Part shown: in pieces, positions 62,143 through 64,000 of the stretch
Layout of the letters: every line of letters begins with the position of its first letter
How positions within the stretch are numbered: the first letter of the stretch is position 1
Origin: Anoplolepis gracilipes
Taxonomy: Eukaryota > Arthropoda > Insecta > Hymenoptera > Formicidae
Assembly: GCF_047496725.1 (NCBI RefSeq)
Contig: NC_132973.1
Coordinates: 8,903,233-8,967,232, forward strand
Length of the DNA stretch: 64,000 nucleotides
Direction of reading: 5' to 3'
The notes under the pieces: generated by a model
What the model was told of the DNA's origin: nothing
What the model saw: only the letters and a program-made list of their open reading frames with translations
The model's database searches: none
Made by a program: the position numbers and the translations under genes

Positions 62143-64000
62143 AATATAGTTTTCAACTAAAAAATGAACACCGAACGATTATCAGTTCTCGTTTCGATTT
62201 GGATCTTTGATCAATGTTATATGTCTATCTATTGTTTCAATGTAATTTTATATAATTATGTTGCAATTACATAATAAAAAAACCTCCGAAAGTTTTCTTT
62301 ATTTTTTTGTACAATAACTTTTCAGCAATAATCTTGAAATACAATAGTACAGGCAACATTAATTTCAATTCTAGTTATTATCTAAATTTCTCTCGTAGTT
62401 TCTTGCTCGTTAAGTGTAAAGACACATATTTCCTCATGCGTGCAAGTATAATCAAATCTCGTTTACTCAAAGTTGCTTATTCGTGTTCTTAATTATATGA
62501 TTACTCCGAGTTTGGAACTTGGGAGACATGTATGTCTCTAATATCTATATAACTTTGTCGATTTAAATGTAATAGAAAAATTTTAAAAAGTTTAATAAAT
62601 AAATATGATACAACATTGCACACATAGATTGGATTTAGAACAATTCCTAAAAGGAGATATATATACTTTTTTAAACGATTCGTAATATGGATTACATAAA
62701 TATTATTTAAACAAAATTTTAGAATTTTTTAAAGATAATTATGTTTTTGCATAAAGTTTGCATTTTTTCTTACTCAATTCAAGGGCTGAAATACTTTCGT
62801 GTTAATCATTTGCATGATATACACACTGTATTTCTCTCGTGAAGTTTGCGATAAATTTGTCGAAAAAAATAATATCTCTTCTCATGAACGTCGCGCCATG
62901 AGAAAAATCAAGTCAAAATCAGCATCATTGCTATTCGATAATCGATTCGAATAAAATCAGATGACCTTGAATGGGTAGGATACGAACTACCACGGCCATG
63001 GATTGCACAAGACCATTACCAATAAAGAAGTAAGCCGAGCGGCAAATCCTTTTACATACATGCACACACAAACACACACACACACACACACGTGCAATTT
63101 TCGCGCCAAGATTATTGTCGCACAACTGGAAGGCAATTGCGTGACGGGATCACGTTCGATGTCGCGATTAAACGGATTTTCATGCGACATCGGTTCAGCT
63201 TAATATATATGAGATAAGCGTGAAAACGAAACGTGGAGCGCATCTCACTGGAATGAATGTTTTATGCATGAAACTGATATCGAATATCTCATCCGAAATG
63301 AATCTTGCGTAGCCTGGAATATGCAGATAGCGGAGATTTAATCTTAAGCTTCACATTTGCAAATATTTAATATCTAAAAAATAAGTCGGGAATTTCTTAT
63401 ACATTTTTCGCTATTTTTTGTGACAAATTGATTCTATATTTTAATCTATTAAATCTCGGATAGCGAATGATGTAACAGTCGTATATACAACAGACAATTT
63501 TTCTTAAAATTTTTTTCATACATATCGCGGAATAAAAATTATAATAGATTTATAATAGATTTTTATTTTGCGATAGGTACTAAGAAAATTATTATTTAAA
63601 AACTTTAAAAATATGTTCATATCTCTAGACAAATTTATATCAATTACGACTATCTCATATAATGTGCATATTATTAGCTAAAAATATAGAATAAATCGTT
63701 ATGCAATTACTTTATGATTTATGCTCTACTTTTACTAACACTAATAATTTTTTTAGAAGATATATAGTTAGAAGATATTTTAAATATACTTTAAATATAT
63801 AAAAATCAATGGATTAATATTAATATACATTAATTATAACACCACTTTATAGCTGAGAATTAAAAGAACATAAATATCTAAACATTTATATCCTACGCAA
63901 ATGACGTTGATCGCTTTAATTGCAAAATATATCAATAATATATTAAGCGTCTTTAATAAAGTAACTTTCAAGAAAAGTCTCGCTCGAAACTACATCGACA
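62143..64000. other. AT-rich sequence, no gene seen
   Basis: A GC-richer patch at about 62880-63200 contains a (CA)n tract (63065-63091) and no convincing exon. Confidence 0.45.

Noticed and set aside
62930..63060. Possible tRNA (GGTAGTTCGTATCCTACC-like stretch on the minus strand)
   Set aside because: It resembles a T-arm/B-box, but no A-box, anticodon arm or acceptor pairing could be built around it.

Overview
This is a eukaryotic, AT-rich window with small exons, GT-AG introns and GC-richer exon islands. Gene content, a TATA box plus TCAGT initiator core promoter, a Penelope-like retroelement and TA- or TTAA-flanked terminal-inverted-repeat elements point to an insect, most likely a hymenopteran such as an ant. 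The species call is inference. No tRNA, rRNA or CRISPR array was seen.

Layout. (1) 449-2413, plus: the last two coding exons of a peptide GPCR of the pyrokinin/neuromedin-U type, with a small inverted-repeat transposon in the intron. (2) 5838-8477, minus: a complete ten-exon sorting nexin 4 gene (422 aa). (3) 8912-9794: a Tc1/mariner-like element carrying a transposase tail. (4) 10945-23111, minus: a complete SV2-like major facilitator gene (13 coding exons, 603 aa). One intron holds a decayed Penelope-like element that itself carries a palindromic insertion; another holds a perfect 139-bp-arm hairpin. (5) 27330-43977, plus: an animal haem peroxidase gene (786 aa) with two alternative coding first exons and an N-terminal membrane segment. 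The residue aligned with the proximal haem-ligand histidine is asparagine. (6) 45187-45795, minus: a survivin-like single-BIR gene with a probable frameshift near its C-terminus. (7) 46.7-62.2 kb: a repeat complex in which a gene-like module occurs four times: one old copy (46.7-48.7 kb), then A (plus), B (inverted) and C (inverted). The copies form nested multi-kilobase inverted repeats, with a 36-bp templated filler at one junction and an outer inverted-repeat pair about 12.4 kb apart. (8) 62.2-64 kb: no gene recognised.

The genes do not form a pathway; they are ordinary neighbouring loci. SNX4 acts in endosomal recycling, the SV2-like protein is a membrane transporter, the GPCR is a neuropeptide receptor and the BIR protein belongs to the mitosis/apoptosis family. 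The least explained parts are the 46.7-62.2 kb complex and the ligand-altered peroxidase. All exon models were read by eye from splice sites, phase and family resemblance; every internal junction of the SNX4, SV2-like and peroxidase models keeps frame.
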